DNA of 64,000 bases from Actinomycetales bacterium (GCA_016710645.1 JADJVI010000014.1:57545-121544); one strand, 5' to 3'. Counted from the first letter of the stretch, positions 33,118 through 42,708 are shown. Notes: generated by a model not told the origin, from the sequence alone. Translations and numbers: made by a program.

Positions 33118-33494
33118 CCAAGCGACTCTCGGTGGAGCAGGTGATCCTGCTCCACCGAGAATTCGTCAAGGCTGGTCCGCTCCTGTACCGCGACAAGCTT
33201 GAAGGTGCGGTGGAGGCTCCCTTCGCTGGAGTGGCTGTCCAGGAGTTCTATCCGACAGTCACCCAAAAGGCCGTGAAGTTGGTCGACGCCATTTCGCGTG
33301 CCCAGGCATTCTTAGACGGCAACAAGCGATTGGCGTGGCTTGCCATGACGACCTTCGTCGAACTGAACGGGATGGCGGTCTGTGGAGCCACCGAAGCAGA
33401 AGCTGCCGCTTGGGTTGTCGCGCTCCAGGGTGACGAGGACGGGTTGCGCGCCGGGGTCTTGTGGCTCAATGAGCGGCTGGAGTCGCTCACATAG
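33114..33494 (+). CDS. Doc/Fic-family toxin with altered Fic motif
   Basis: A 126-residue Doc-type Fic-fold protein. The alignment runs HREFVKAGPLLYRDKLEGAV, then the Fic loop AQAFLDGNKR at residues 63-72 and AMTTFVELNGMAV. Canonical Doc has His at the first Fic-loop position (H-x-F-x-D-x-N-K-R), but here codon 64 is CAG, Gln. Doc phosphorylates EF-Tu using that His as general base, so activity may be lost, changed or compensated. A TTA codon, rare in such genomes, encodes Leu67. Start GTG 33114 overlaps the antitoxin stop. Confidence 0.85.
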   Translation: MTKRLSVEQVILLHREFVKAGPLLYRDKLEGAVEAPFAGVAVQEFYPTVTQKAVKLVDAISRAQAFLDGNKRLAWLAMTTFVELNGMAVCGATEAEAAAWVVALQGDEDGLRAGVLWLNERLESLT

Positions 33495-33661
33495 GATCTT
33501 CCGCCTCCGGTCCCTGGACCCAAGGCCCGTGTATGGCGGTCGCTGGCGACCAGGGGGCCATCGACCGGAGGGACCTCGCCAAGGGGTTCCAGCCGAACGC
33601 GATACCTAAGGGAGCGTCACGGACTGAGCGGGGTCAAGCGCGGGTCCAGGGCGTCCCGCGG

Positions 33662-34558
33662 TCAGTCGGGCCAGGTCCAGTAGAGCCCGTGGACGCCGAG
33701 CGGCACGTCGAGCCGGACCACCTCGGCCACCCCGTCGACGATCGGGACGCTCACCGTGGTCGCGGAGGAGAGCGGCTGCTCGATGCTGTCGCGGACGGCA
33801 TACTGCACCGTCTGCGGGACCGCGCTGGGGTCGAACCGCACCCGCAAACCCAACTCGCGCTGCTGGAAGGTGATGATCCGGTCGTGGCGCGTGGTCGGCT
33901 CGTCCGTCGGCCCCCAGAGCACCTGGTAGTCGACCATGAGCGCCTCCCCGCGGCGCAGTGGCCGCGGGAGAACGAGGTCGACGAAAACCGACTGATCGGT
34001 GGGGCGCTCGAAGACCGACCCGATCTGGCACCCGCTCAGCGCCTCGATCGCAGGGGTGACGTCGACGGCGGTGTCCTGGCGGGCGAAGACCTGGAAGTGC
34101 CGCGCGTCGTCCTTCTCGCCGATGATCAACGCGTGGACGATCTCGCGCTTCTCCACCCGATCGGCGCCGATGACCAGCGTGCTGCGGACGCCGACGACGC
34201 GAGCCTCGCGCGGCGCCACGCCATGCTCCTTGGCGAGCAGCCCAATGATCGTCTCGTCATCGTTGCCGCCATGACGCCGCGACCAGCGTTGTTGCCGGCG
34301 AGAGGCTCGCTCCCGATCCAGAGGTGCCAGCAGGGTTCCCGGCGCAACCTCGAGGATCGTCTCCAGGGCGCGGACGGCCTCCTGCGAGCTGGAGCGGCGC
34401 GGAACGGCCCGACCGGACTGCCAATAGCTGAGCGTCGCCATCGAGACGGAGAGTCCGTAGTCGGCCCCGAGGCGCGCGTGAATCCGCTCCAGCGACAGAC
34501 CTCGTGCTCGAATCGCCTGCCGCAGAACCTCTCCAAAGGTGGGTTCGTCAGCGGTCAT
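33662..34558 (-). CDS. XRE-family HTH regulator, tandem paralogue 1
   Basis: A 298-residue protein. Its N-terminal XRE/Cro-type helix-turn-helix (FGEVLRQAIRARGLSLERIHARLG... MATLSYWQSGRAVPRR) covers residues 7-55. The large C-terminal part looks beta-rich and ends VPLGVHGLYWTWPD. It pairs 9 bases downstream of a paralogue that shares the HTH and the ending. The C-terminal domain is one I do not recognise; it could bind a ligand or partner. ATG 34558. The 167-base gap to the Doc gene holds nothing recognisable. Confidence 0.75.
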   Translation of the reverse strand: MTADEPTFGEVLRQAIRARGLSLERIHARLGADYGLSVSMATLSYWQSGRAVPRRSSSQEAVRALETILEVAPGTLLAPLDRERASRRQQRWSRRHGGNDDETIIGLLAKEHGVAPREARVVGVRSTLVIGADRVEKREIVHALIIGEKDDARHFQVFARQDTAVDVTPAIEALSGCQIGSVFERPTDQSVFVDLVLPRPLRRGEALMVDYQVLWGPTDEPTTRHDRIITFQQRELGLRVRFDPSAVPQTVQYAVRDSIEQPLSSATTVSVPIVDGVAEVVRLDVPLGVHGLYWTWPD

Positions 34559-34567
34559 ACGTCCAGT

Positions 34568-35458
34568 TCAGTCCCAATCCCAGTACAGCCCATGAACCCC
34601 CGGGGGCACGTTAAATCGTACCAACTGTGCCACTCCGTTGACGACTGGAACCGGCACACCCTCGTCGGTGGGGGCCTCGTCGTAGTTGGCCCGGAAGTGA
34701 TAGCGCACCTCGCGCGGCAGGGCGGCCGGGTCGAAATCGACCTGGAGGACGAGCTCGCGGAAGCCTCGGGTGCTGGAGCGTTCGTGCGCGGTCGTGGGCG
34801 TCGCCACTGGCGCCCAGGAGATGGCGTATTCGGCCATCAAGCTTTCGCCGCGCTCCAGCGGCCGGGCCGGCAGCAACTCGGCGAGCAGGAGCTGCCGCTC
34901 CGGCAGGGCGATGGTGCGGCCCAGCACGAACCCGGTGCCGGCGACGACCCGGGGCGTGACATGGGTGTCGGTGAGCTGGCGTTGGATGACGGGGTATGCC
35001 TGGTTGTCCGGGCGGTGGGCGGTGATGACCAGGCGCACCTCCTCGCGCATCTCGACCCGATCGGCGCCCACGAAGAGTCGGCAGTGGATCGCCGAAGTCC
35101 GCAATGTCGAGGCGAAGCTCAACCCGAGCGATTGCACGAGATTGGTCGCCAGGCTTGACAACGGCAGCGTGCGGGCCCGGCCCTCCAGTCGCTGCAGCGA
35201 GCGTGATGAGCGCGCGTCGTCGAGCAGGCGGGTGAGGTGGCCGGGAGTGAGCTCGAGGGCGCGTTCGAGCTCGACCAGCGCGGCGAGCGATTTGCCGCGG
35301 AAGGGGATCGAGCGCCCCGTCTGCCAGTAGCTGAGCGTGGCGATGCTCACGGGGGTGCCAGCCGCGGTCAACCGCTGCTGCAGGCGGTCCAGGGGTAGCC
35401 CGCGGTCCCTGATCGCGCCCCGTAGGACCTCGGCAAAAGTATGGCCCGAACCAGACAT
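34568..35458 (-). CDS. XRE-family HTH regulator, tandem paralogue 2
   Basis: A 296-residue paralogue of the next gene. The HTH (FAEVLRGAIRDRGLPLDRLQQRL... IATLSYWQTGRSIPFRGK) is followed by a shared C-terminal region with LLLAELLPARPLERGESLMAEY (compare LVLPRPLRRGEALMVDY in the partner) and VPPGVHGLYWDWD. Divergence across the middle suggests an old duplication. ATG 35458, with an AGGAG site about 10 bases upstream. A perfect inverted repeat at 35625-35652 may be its operator. Confidence 0.75.
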   Translation of the reverse strand: MSGSGHTFAEVLRGAIRDRGLPLDRLQQRLTAAGTPVSIATLSYWQTGRSIPFRGKSLAALVELERALELTPGHLTRLLDDARSSRSLQRLEGRARTLPLSSLATNLVQSLGLSFASTLRTSAIHCRLFVGADRVEMREEVRLVITAHRPDNQAYPVIQRQLTDTHVTPRVVAGTGFVLGRTIALPERQLLLAELLPARPLERGESLMAEYAISWAPVATPTTAHERSSTRGFRELVLQVDFDPAALPREVRYHFRANYDEAPTDEGVPVPVVNGVAQLVRFNVPPGVHGLYWDWD

Positions 35459-35624
35459 TCCGACTCTCTCCTCAAGCTCCCTCCCTGCGGCTCGCGCGAC
35501 CGCACGGCCCCGGACGGACGTTCTCGACGATGGGTTGGGCATCATCGAACGCGAGTGCGGGGAGGGATCCCTAGGACAACCGTGGCACGGGTCTGGCGGT
35601 GAAACCACCGGAATGCGAGGACCC

Positions 35625-35652
35625 TATGTGAACGTTTTTCAAGATTCACATA
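35625..35652. promoter_or_regulatory. inverted repeat TATGTGAA-n12-TTCACATA
   Basis: Perfect 8-base arms flank a 12-base T-rich spacer in an A/T-rich island, inside the 277-base gap between the XRE pair and bpa. It may be an autoregulatory operator for the XRE genes, whose start is 167 bases away, or a weak terminator for bpa. The rest of 35459-35735 is repetitive (GCAGCGAGAGA) or featureless. Confidence 0.45.
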
Positions 35653-35735
35653 CCCGCGCCCGTTGTGAACGAGCGCGCGAAGGCCCCGGCTGGACGGACA
35701 GCCAGCGGCAGCGAGAGACGCAGCGAGAGATGCAG

Positions 35736-36338
35736 CTAGAGGTACTGTCCGGTCGGGCCGACCGACCCGGTCTCCCCGCTCACGTGACCCTGTCCCGGGA
35801 GCATGCCACCCGGCATACCGGGCTTTTGTGGTCCCTCACCTTGCCCGGGTGGCAGCGCGCGTCGCATCCCGGCCAACTGCTGCTGCGCGGCCATCTGCTG
35901 TGCGACCAGAGCGGTCTGTATGCCGTGGAACAACCCTTCCAGCCACCCCACCAGCTGCGCCTGGGCGATGCGCAATTCGGCATCCGAGGGCGCACCTTCA
36001 CCGAAGGGCAGGGCAATGCGGTCGAGCTCGGCGACGAGTTCAGGGGCCAGGCCGTCCTTGAGTTCGTCGATGGAGCGGCGGTGGATCTCGGCCAGGCGTC
36101 GGCGGCCGGCCTCGTCCAGGGGCGAGCTGCGGACCTCGTCGAGGAGGTTCTTGATCATCGAGCCGATTCGCATGACCTTGGCCGGCTGCTCGACGAGGTC
36201 GGCAGGGTTGTCGGAGCGCTCGCCCGAGCCGCCCGTGTCGTCGCGGTCGGACGGGCGACCGCCGGCCGTGCCCATCCCATCAGGGGTGATGACGACGACT
36301 CGCTGCTGCTCGGGCTGCTCCTGGGTGGGCTCGCTCAT
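35736..36338 (-). CDS. bpa: bacterial proteasome activator
   Basis: A 200-residue cytoplasmic ring-forming activator (DUF2587) that opens the actinobacterial 20S proteasome without ATP. The core MRIGSMIKNLLDEVR... RRLAEIHRRSIDELKDGLAPELVAEL and AELRIAQAQLVGWLEGLFHGIQTAL is highly conserved. The C-terminal GQYL is the motif that docks into the proteasome alpha-ring. Start ATG 36338. The gene stands alone; no proteasome genes are in the window. Confidence 0.95.
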   Translation of the reverse strand: MSEPTQEQPEQQRVVVITPDGMGTAGGRPSDRDDTGGSGERSDNPADLVEQPAKVMRIGSMIKNLLDEVRSSPLDEAGRRRLAEIHRRSIDELKDGLAPELVAELDRIALPFGEGAPSDAELRIAQAQLVGWLEGLFHGIQTALVAQQMAAQQQLAGMRRALPPGQGEGPQKPGMPGGMLPGQGHVSGETGSVGPTGQYL

Positions 36339-36379
36339 TGCTCCATCTTGCCTCAGCCGCCGGTGTCCAGCGGGTTCGG

Positions 36380-39300
36380 TCAGGTGAGCCGGCGGGTCAC
36401 CTGCGGTGCGCGCCGGATCGACAACCACGCCAGCGCCGCCGCAACGGCTGGAATCCCGAGGACCGGGATGGCCAGTTGCAGCCACGGGATGACCACGGTC
36501 GGGTCGAGCCTCCCGCCGTCGAGATCGGTCCCCGAGTATCCGAACGCGTATGCCGTGGACACTCGCGCGAGCGCGATGCCAGGCACCATCCCGACGAGCG
36601 TGCCGAGCAGCGCGCCGATCACACCGAGCGAAGCGGCTTGCGCAGCAGCGAGATTGCGCCGGGTGCCGCGGGTCGCGCCGACGGCCGCGAAGGTGCCCAT
36701 GAATGCCTGCGTCTCCGCGGTCGACAGCGCGGTCGACACGAGAGTCGCCACGAGGATGATGAGGCCGACCGTGCCGATGAGGACCGCGACAAGGATCCAC
36801 GGGTAGGCCTGGAAGCCACGCTCGACATAGACGTGCCCGATCTGCTCGTCGTCGATCGCCTCGCGTAGCCGGTCCTCGGTCTCGGGCGAGATGGCGCCGC
36901 GCGGGTCGGTGAGCTCGACTGCGGTGGCCCGAGTGCGGGCGTCCAGCGCGGCGGCGGTCGCCGGGGTGATGAGGGCGCCGATCCCGTTGATCCCGTTGTA
37001 GCTGCCCATGTTGCGCGTTCCGCCGGGGTTGAGCAGCTTGTCGGGGACGGCGAGGGCCGGAATGGTCTTGGTCGTCGGGGTACCGATGAGCTTGGGGCCG
37101 TCCATCGAGATCCGACCCCTGGCGAAGGTCACCACGCCGCCGATGATGTCCACCTGGGCGGACGGGTTGCCGGTGCACTCCATCCCGGAGCTCGGGCCTC
37201 CTTCGGCCGGCTGGCAACGCGGTTCGCTGCCCTTCGCGTCCGAGGCGACCAGACCGCCGGAGCGCAGCATGGCGGTCGCCGCGGCATCCAGGCCATAGCG
37301 GGCGGCCAATTCCTCGGGTTCGCCCACGACGATGCTGGAGCGGTCGGCGCCCAACCAGTCGGACCCATTGATCGACGCGCAGTGCTTGGGGTTGAGCGTC
37401 CCGTCCGGTGCGAAGGGGCCGGCCGTGAACACCTCCAAGGGCGTGCAACCCTGCCGCAGCGCCACGAGGAAGTCTCCCTCCGGAGGGCCGCCCTTGGCCT
37501 CCAGGACATTCATGACGTCGACCACGCGCACGGGGGTCGTGACCAGCGCCGGGTCGACCTTGGGGACGATGGCGAGGATCTTGGCCACGGAGGCAGCGGT
37601 TGGATCGGTGGTCTGCGCAGGGCTGGTCACGACCGTGGGGTTCATCTCCGTATAAGGGTTGACCAGACCCTGGCCCTCGGGTCGCTGGGGGACGTAGTTC
37701 TTCCCTTGGAAGACGGCGACACTCTCCATCGTCACGAGCACCGCCGCGAGCACGGCCATGCCGGCGAGGATCGCCGCCACCGTCGAGGTGGCCCGGCCGC
37801 GCTGGCGCGACGCGTCGCGCAGCGCCATCCGCAGCGCCACCGGAGCAGACCTGGCCAGCTGCCCGACCCCCACGAGGATCATCGGCACCAATAGCAGCGT
37901 GCCGACGACGAGCAGCACCGCCGAGAGCATGGCGACGATGGGCACGAGCGCGGTCATGAGTCGGTCGTCCCAGGCGGGAGTCTGGGCGGTGGCCCAGAAG
38001 ACGCCCACCGCGCCCAGCCCAGCCATGACCAGGCCGGCGACCGGCATACGGAATCGTGCTGGCGGAGAGACGGACTGGCCGCGCATGACGCCAACGATGT
38101 CGAGCCGGGCCAACCCGCGAGCCGGCACGAGGGCGGCGATGAGCGCGGCGAGCACCGCGCAGCCGACGACGAGGGCGATCGGCCCCACGGGGACGTCGAG
38201 CGGCCCGAACATCGTCTGTGGGCTGTATCGACGCGACCACGCGATGGCTGCCACACCGGCACCGAATCCAACCGTCGCCCCCACGAGCGCCGACAGCACC
38301 CCGAGGACCACCGCTTGGCCGAGCACGGTGCGCCGCAGTTGACCGGCGGTGGCGCCATTGCTGGCGGCGAGGGCGAGGGTTCGGCGCGACCGGGCTGCGC
38401 TCACCGCGAAGGCCGGCCCGACGAGGAGCGTCGTCTCTAGCAGCAGCGCGATCGACGAGATCGCCGCCACGAGGAGCTGGCCGAAGGACTGCTGGTAGGC
38501 GCGATCGGCCACGCCAGGGGCAGGTCGAGGGTGGCCAGGTCCGGGGGATTGAGCACGACAGCGCGGCTGGTCACCCGCAGGCCGTAGTCGGCCCACTTCA
38601 CGACCTCGTCCCAACCGACCGGCGCCGTGCGGTCGAGCAGGAAGGTCGCCGACCCGGTGGGGCCATAGCTGACCATGGCCTGGCTGAAGTCGGGCAGCAT
38701 GACGACCTCGGCCGGCCGCACCGAGTAGTCGGTGAGGTAGCCCTCGCCGATGCCGACGATGGTGAGCGTCTTGGTGGTGCGCTTACCTTCGGTGTCGGTC
38801 ACGGTGACGTCGAAACTGCCGCTCTCGGGCAGGCCGACGCCGATGCCCGCGCGGGTGACGACCACCTCCGAAGACGTCGCGGCCCAGCGGCCCGACTCCA
38901 GCCGCGCCATGCCGGTCACGAGGCTCGGATGGGCCGCGGCGTCGATGCCTAATGCGGTGAGGAAGGTCAGCCGCTTGCCGATCCTCGTCTCCAGGCTTGT
39001 GGTCGCGATCGGCACGACCTTGGCGCCGGTCAGCTGCTCGAGTGCCTTCGCCTGAACGGCGACGTCCGAGCCCCACCCGGGAATCGGCGTCGCCGGCTTG
39101 GGCTCGCCGCCATAGAACGCGTAGTCCTCGACCGGAGTTGGAGTGACCTTGCCCTCCTCGTGCGTGAGGCGTGCTTGCGCCGTGCCGAGCGAGTAGTCGA
39201 GCTTCTCCGTCGCATTGATGTCCTGCGTCGAGAAGAGCACATTGCCGGCCACCAGCAGCGCCACCGGCAGCGCGACCATGATGACGACCAGGGCGCTGCG

Positions 39301-39504
39301 ACCCTTGTGTCGCACCACGTCTCGGCGCCCGAGTCGCAGCGCCACCCGCCAGGAAGCCACCCAACGCTGCCAGGCCGACGGGCCGGTGACGGAGGCTGCG
39401 GCCCGGGGCGGACCGGCATACCGACGCTCTGGTATGCCGTGTGGCTGGCTCCCGCCTGCGGGTGGCGGGCTCGTGGGTGTCGGGTCTGGAATGGGCGTGG
39501 TCAT
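36380..39504 (-). pseudogene. FtsX-family ABC permease, interrupted by a frameshift
   Basis: Two reading frames make one large FtsX-like permease of about 1,040 residues. The N-terminal frame starts at ATG 39504 (overlapping the ATPase stop) and holds the first helix (SALVVIMVALPVALLVAGNVLF) and a large extracellular domain. The C-terminal frame picks up at GVADRAYQQSFGQLLVAAISSIALLLETTLLV with seven further helices, a second extracellular domain and the FtsX core ending WLSIRRAPQVTRRL. The switch falls near 38510-38516. The total length, 3,125 bases, is one short of a codon multiple, as expected for a single-base loss. It may be a real pseudogene, a sequencing error or frameshifting. Confidence 0.82.
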
Positions 39505-40190
39505 CGTCCGACCGCCTCGTCGACGACCTTGCCGTCGCGCAGATAGATGACCCGGTCGGCCCAACCGGCGTGGCGGGCCTCGTGGGTGACCAGCAGGCCG
39601 GCGGCACCGGCGTCGCAGCGGGCGCGCAGCACAGCCAGGACGCCGTCGCCGGTGACCGAGTCGAGGGCGCCGGTGGGTTCGTCGGCGAGGACCAGGCGGC
39701 GCTCGCCGACGAGGGCGCGGGCAATGGCGACCCGTTGCTGCTGGCCGCCGGACATCTGGTCGGGGTAGCGGTCGGCGAGGTCGTCCAGGCCGAGCTCGTG
39801 CAGTGCGCCTACGGCGGCTCGGCGGGCTTCGCTGACCCGGCGGCCGTCGAGTTCCAGCGGCAGGCCGATGTTCTCGGCGGCGGTGAGCGAAGGGATGAGG
39901 TTGAGGTCCTGGAAGACCACCCCGACCTTGCGCCGTCGCAGCGCGGCGAGGTCGTCGGGGCGCAGCTGCGAGGTGGACTGGCCGCTGATGACGACCTGCC
40001 CGGAGGTCGGCAGGTCGAGCGCGCCGGCGAGGTTGAGCAGGGTCGACTTGCCGCTGCCGCTCGGGCCCATGACGGCAACGAGTTCGCCAGGCTGGACCTG
40101 CACGCTGACCCCGTCGAGCGCACGCACCGCGGTCTCGCCCTGACCATGCACGCGGGTGCAGTCGATGAGCTGAAGGATGGGCTCGGTCAT
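39501..40190 (-). CDS. ABC transporter ATP-binding protein (LolD/MacB type)
   Basis: A 229-residue ATPase with Walker A GPSGSGKST, Q-loop FQDLNLIPSLTA, signature MSGGQQQRVAIARAL, Walker B LVLADEPTGALD and the H-loop His in LLVTHEARH. It pairs with the FtsX permease (ATGA overlap) and sits behind a PadR regulator. That is the usual layout of drug- or peptide-responsive export systems. ATG 40190. Confidence 0.92.
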   Translation of the reverse strand: MTEPILQLIDCTRVHGQGETAVRALDGVSVQVQPGELVAVMGPSGSGKSTLLNLAGALDLPTSGQVVISGQSTSQLRPDDLAALRRRKVGVVFQDLNLIPSLTAAENIGLPLELDGRRVSEARRAAVGALHELGLDDLADRYPDQMSGGQQQRVAIARALVGERRLVLADEPTGALDSVTGDGVLAVLRARCDAGAAGLLVTHEARHAGWADRVIYLRDGKVVDEAVGR

Positions 40191-40228
40191 GACGTCCCCT
40201 GTCTGCGACCGACCAGGTGCGGGCCTGG

Positions 40229-40918
40229 TCAGTGCCTGGTGTCGGGTGCTGCTGGGCGGGAGATGGGTGTGCTGGGGTCTGGTGCAGGACGGGCCGCGGA
40301 CGGGGCGGCAGTCGCGGACGCTGCGGATGGGAGCGTCACTGACGGTGCGGGCGCTGACTGGGGAGCCCGCCGGTGCAGGAGCAGGCCTTCGACGTGGTCG
40401 AGCCAGCGCAACTCGGACTCGACGGCATACAGGCGGTGTTCGAGGACGACCTCGTCCGAGAGGCTGGTCGGGGTCGGGACCGGCTCGGTCTGAGGTGGCG
40501 AGCCGGGCGCGGAGAGGGCGAGCTTGGCGCGGGTGAGCCGCTGCAGGTGCGCCATCGCGGCGGTGCGCTGGTGCTGGATCACGGCATGCGCGTCGACGTC
40601 GGGGGTGGCGACGGCGAGGGCGAGCTTCATGACGAGTTCGTCGCGGGCGGGTTCGGTGCGGTCGACCGGCCGCTCCCACCAGGTGCCGACCTCGGCCCGG
40701 CCGGCGTCGGTGAGCCGATAGGGAATGCGGCCCTCGTCGTCGGGTCCGCCGTCGGCGACGACCAGCCCGTCGCGCTCCAGCCGGGCCAGGGTCGTGTAGA
40801 CCTGACCGACGTTGAGCGGAAAGGCTCGCCCGGTGCGCTCCTCGAAGTCGGCCTTGATCCGGGCGCCATAGGCCGGGCCCTGGGAGAGCAGCGCGAGCAG
40901 GCTGAGCGGCACCGACAC
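40229..40918 (-). CDS. PadR-family transcriptional repressor
   Basis: A 229-residue regulator. The winged helix is in residues 3-75 (LSLLALLSQGPAYGARIKADFEERTG... NVGQVYTTLARLERDGLV) with a C-terminal dimerisation helix (ELRWLDHVEGLLLH) and a disordered Pro-Ala tail. PadR proteins repress adjacent transporters until a ligand binds. GTG 40918 follows GGAGG with 8-base spacing. Perfect palindromes lie in its promoter. It likely controls itself and the downstream ABC-FtsX genes. Confidence 0.9.
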   Translation of the reverse strand: MSVPLSLLALLSQGPAYGARIKADFEERTGRAFPLNVGQVYTTLARLERDGLVVADGGPDDEGRIPYRLTDAGRAEVGTWWERPVDRTEPARDELVMKLALAVATPDVDAHAVIQHQRTAAMAHLQRLTRAKLALSAPGSPPQTEPVPTPTSLSDEVVLEHRLYAVESELRWLDHVEGLLLHRRAPQSAPAPSVTLPSAASATAAPSAARPAPDPSTPISRPAAPDTRH

Positions 40919-40956
40919 GGCTGCGCCTCCTGCCTGCCTCGGACGATGGTGACCGG

Positions 40957-40975
40957 GGGAATACTCAGTATTCCC
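40957..40975. promoter_or_regulatory. PadR operator palindrome
   Basis: GGGAATACT-C-AGTATTCCC is a perfect 19-base palindrome about 39 bases upstream of the PadR GTG. A second palindrome, CGGTATACCG (40988-40997), and a TGTATGCCGT word (near 41001) follow. ATACT/AGTAT-type half sites are typical for PadR. Confidence 0.7.
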
Positions 40976-41020
40976 ACTGCTGAAAGACGGTATACCGAGT
41001 ATGTATGCCGTCGCAAGAGG

Positions 41021-41722
41021 CTACTTTCGGGCGGGGAGGACAACTTCCAGCGTGACGACGAGGACCATCCCGAGCAGGGCGCCGTTGAGGTTGACCAGCA
41101 CATCGCTGGCGGCACATTCCCGATCGGTGACCAGCGCCTGATAGCTCTCGGTCGCGAAGCTCAGCCCCATCGCCCCCAGCGGGGCGAGCGCCCGCCACCG
41201 CCGCCAGGCCCAGATGATCGCGGCGCCCACCGGCACATAGAGCGCGAGATTGGGCAGCGCATCGAAATCGGACCCGAAGGTCGAGTAGACGTCCCAGCGG
41301 TAGCGCGCCGTGAAGCACTCCACCCACCGCGCTCCCTCCGGAGTCGCCCAGCGCGGCCCGCCCTGCAAGGGAATCCAGGTCACTGCCGCGACCGCGACGA
41401 GGGCCAACGCGAGCAGGCCCGCGGTCCGCTTCGGCACCCGCCCGGCCCACACGGCCAAAGCCCAGACCAGCCCGCCAAGCGCCATCAGGCCCGCGGTCAC
41501 CCACGGGGCCCGCGCGTCTCCCGCAAACGAGACCGTCCCGGGCCGGCGGGTGACCAGGTATGCCGCCGCGCCCGCCAGCGGGAGCATGAGGGCCAGCCAC
41601 CAGCCCCAGCCGACACGCGTCCGGGAGCCGAGCTCGCGAGCTGCCAGCACGGCATACAGGAGGCTGAGCAGCCCAGCACCCCAACCCAAGGCGAGCTCGG
41701 CTGAGGAAAAGGCCACTGTCAC
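41021..41722 (-). CDS. VanZ-family membrane protein
   Basis: A 233-residue protein with about seven hydrophobic segments. The C-terminal VanZ core is NLALYVPVGAAIIWAW... GLSFATESYQALVTDRECAASDVLVNLNGALLG. VanZ relatives affect glycopeptide tolerance, but most are of unknown function. No ATG is available; GTG 41722 (or GTG 41716) is used, 8 bases after the quinone-reductase stop, implying an operon with it. Confidence 0.75.
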   Translation of the reverse strand: MTVAFSSAELALGWGAGLLSLLYAVLAARELGSRTRVGWGWWLALMLPLAGAAAYLVTRRPGTVSFAGDARAPWVTAGLMALGGLVWALAVWAGRVPKRTAGLLALALVAVAAVTWIPLQGGPRWATPEGARWVECFTARYRWDVYSTFGSDFDALPNLALYVPVGAAIIWAWRRWRALAPLGAMGLSFATESYQALVTDRECAASDVLVNLNGALLGMVLVVTLEVVLPARK

Positions 41723-41730
41723 AGCGAGAT

Positions 41731-42708
41731 TCAGAGCGTGAGCAGCAGCTTGCCGACGTGCGTGGAGGCTTCGAGGACCCGGTGGGCCTCGGCAGCGTCC
41801 TCCAGCGGCCAGCGGCCGTGCACGATCGGCCGCACCGTGCCGGCCTCGACGAGCGGCCAGACGTGTTCGCGCACCGCCGCGACGATGGCGGCCTTCTCGG
41901 CGTCGGGGCGGGAACGCAAAGAGGTGGCGATGACGGCGGCCTTCTTGCGCAGCAACAGCCCGAGATCGAGTTCGCCCTTGACTCCGCCTTGCAGCCCGAT
42001 GACGACCAGCCGACCGTAGTCGGCCAGCGCAGTCACGTTGCGCGCCAAGTACTTTGCGCCCATGTTGTCGAGGATGACGTCGGCGCCGTGGCCGTCGGTC
42101 TGCTCGCGCAGCACCTCGACGAAGTCCTGCTCGCGGTAGTTGACGAGGATCTCGGCGCCGAGCGCACGGCATACCTCGAGCTTGTCCGCCGTGCCCGCGG
42201 TGACCGCCACCCGCGCGCCGAGCGCCCGAGCCAGCTGGATCGCCATCGTGCCGATCCCCGACGAGCCGCCGTGCACGAGCAGGGTCTGGCCCGGCTGCAG
42301 CGCCGCGGTGAGGAAGACGTTGGACCACACCGTGCAGGCGACCTCAGGCAGCGCCGCCGCATCGACGAGATCGACCCCCGCCGGCACCGGCAGCACCGAC
42401 CCGGCCGGGACCGCCACCTGCGCGGCATACCCGCCACCGGCGAGCAATGCGCACACCTCGTCGCCGACGCGCCACCCGGTGACGCCCGCCCCGAGCGCGG
42501 CGATCCGTCCGCTGCACTCCAAGCCCAGGTATGCCGGTGCGCCCGGCGGCGGTGGGTAGAACCCCATCCGCTGCAGCACGTCGGCGCGGTTGACCCCGGC
42601 CGCGACGACGTCGATGAGGACCTCGCCCGGGCCTGCCGTCGGAGTCGGGACGTCGGCCACGACGAGGGCCTCGGGGCCGCCGGGGGAGGGGACGGTGACT
42701 GCGCGCAT
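41731..42708 (-). CDS. NADPH:quinone oxidoreductase, zinc-independent MDR family
   Basis: A 325-residue medium-chain reductase of the PIG3/Qor type. Motifs include GPGEVLIDVVAAGVNRADVLQR, the domain boundary GYAAQVAVPAG and the cofactor strand VHGGSSGIGTMAIQLARALGARV. Structural and catalytic zinc cysteines are lacking, consistent with quinone reductases. ATG 42708. Divergent from the MFS gene. Confidence 0.92.
   Translation of the reverse strand: MRAVTVPSPGGPEALVVADVPTPTAGPGEVLIDVVAAGVNRADVLQRMGFYPPPPGAPAYLGLECSGRIAALGAGVTGWRVGDEVCALLAGGGYAAQVAVPAGSVLPVPAGVDLVDAAALPEVACTVWSNVFLTAALQPGQTLLVHGGSSGIGTMAIQLARALGARVAVTAGTADKLEVCRALGAEILVNYREQDFVEVLREQTDGHGADVILDNMGAKYLARNVTALADYGRLVVIGLQGGVKGELDLGLLLRKKAAVIATSLRSRPDAEKAAIVAAVREHVWPLVEAGTVRPIVHGRWPLEDAAEAHRVLEASTHVGKLLLTL

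Noticed and set aside
33533..35158. 541-codon plus-strand frame opposite the XRE pair
   Set aside because: Antisense shadow; the minus-strand frames carry clear HTH motifs.
35736..38240. 834-codon minus-strand frame
   Set aside because: Only its last 200 codons are the real bpa gene; the rest is a shadow of the FtsX permease in another frame.
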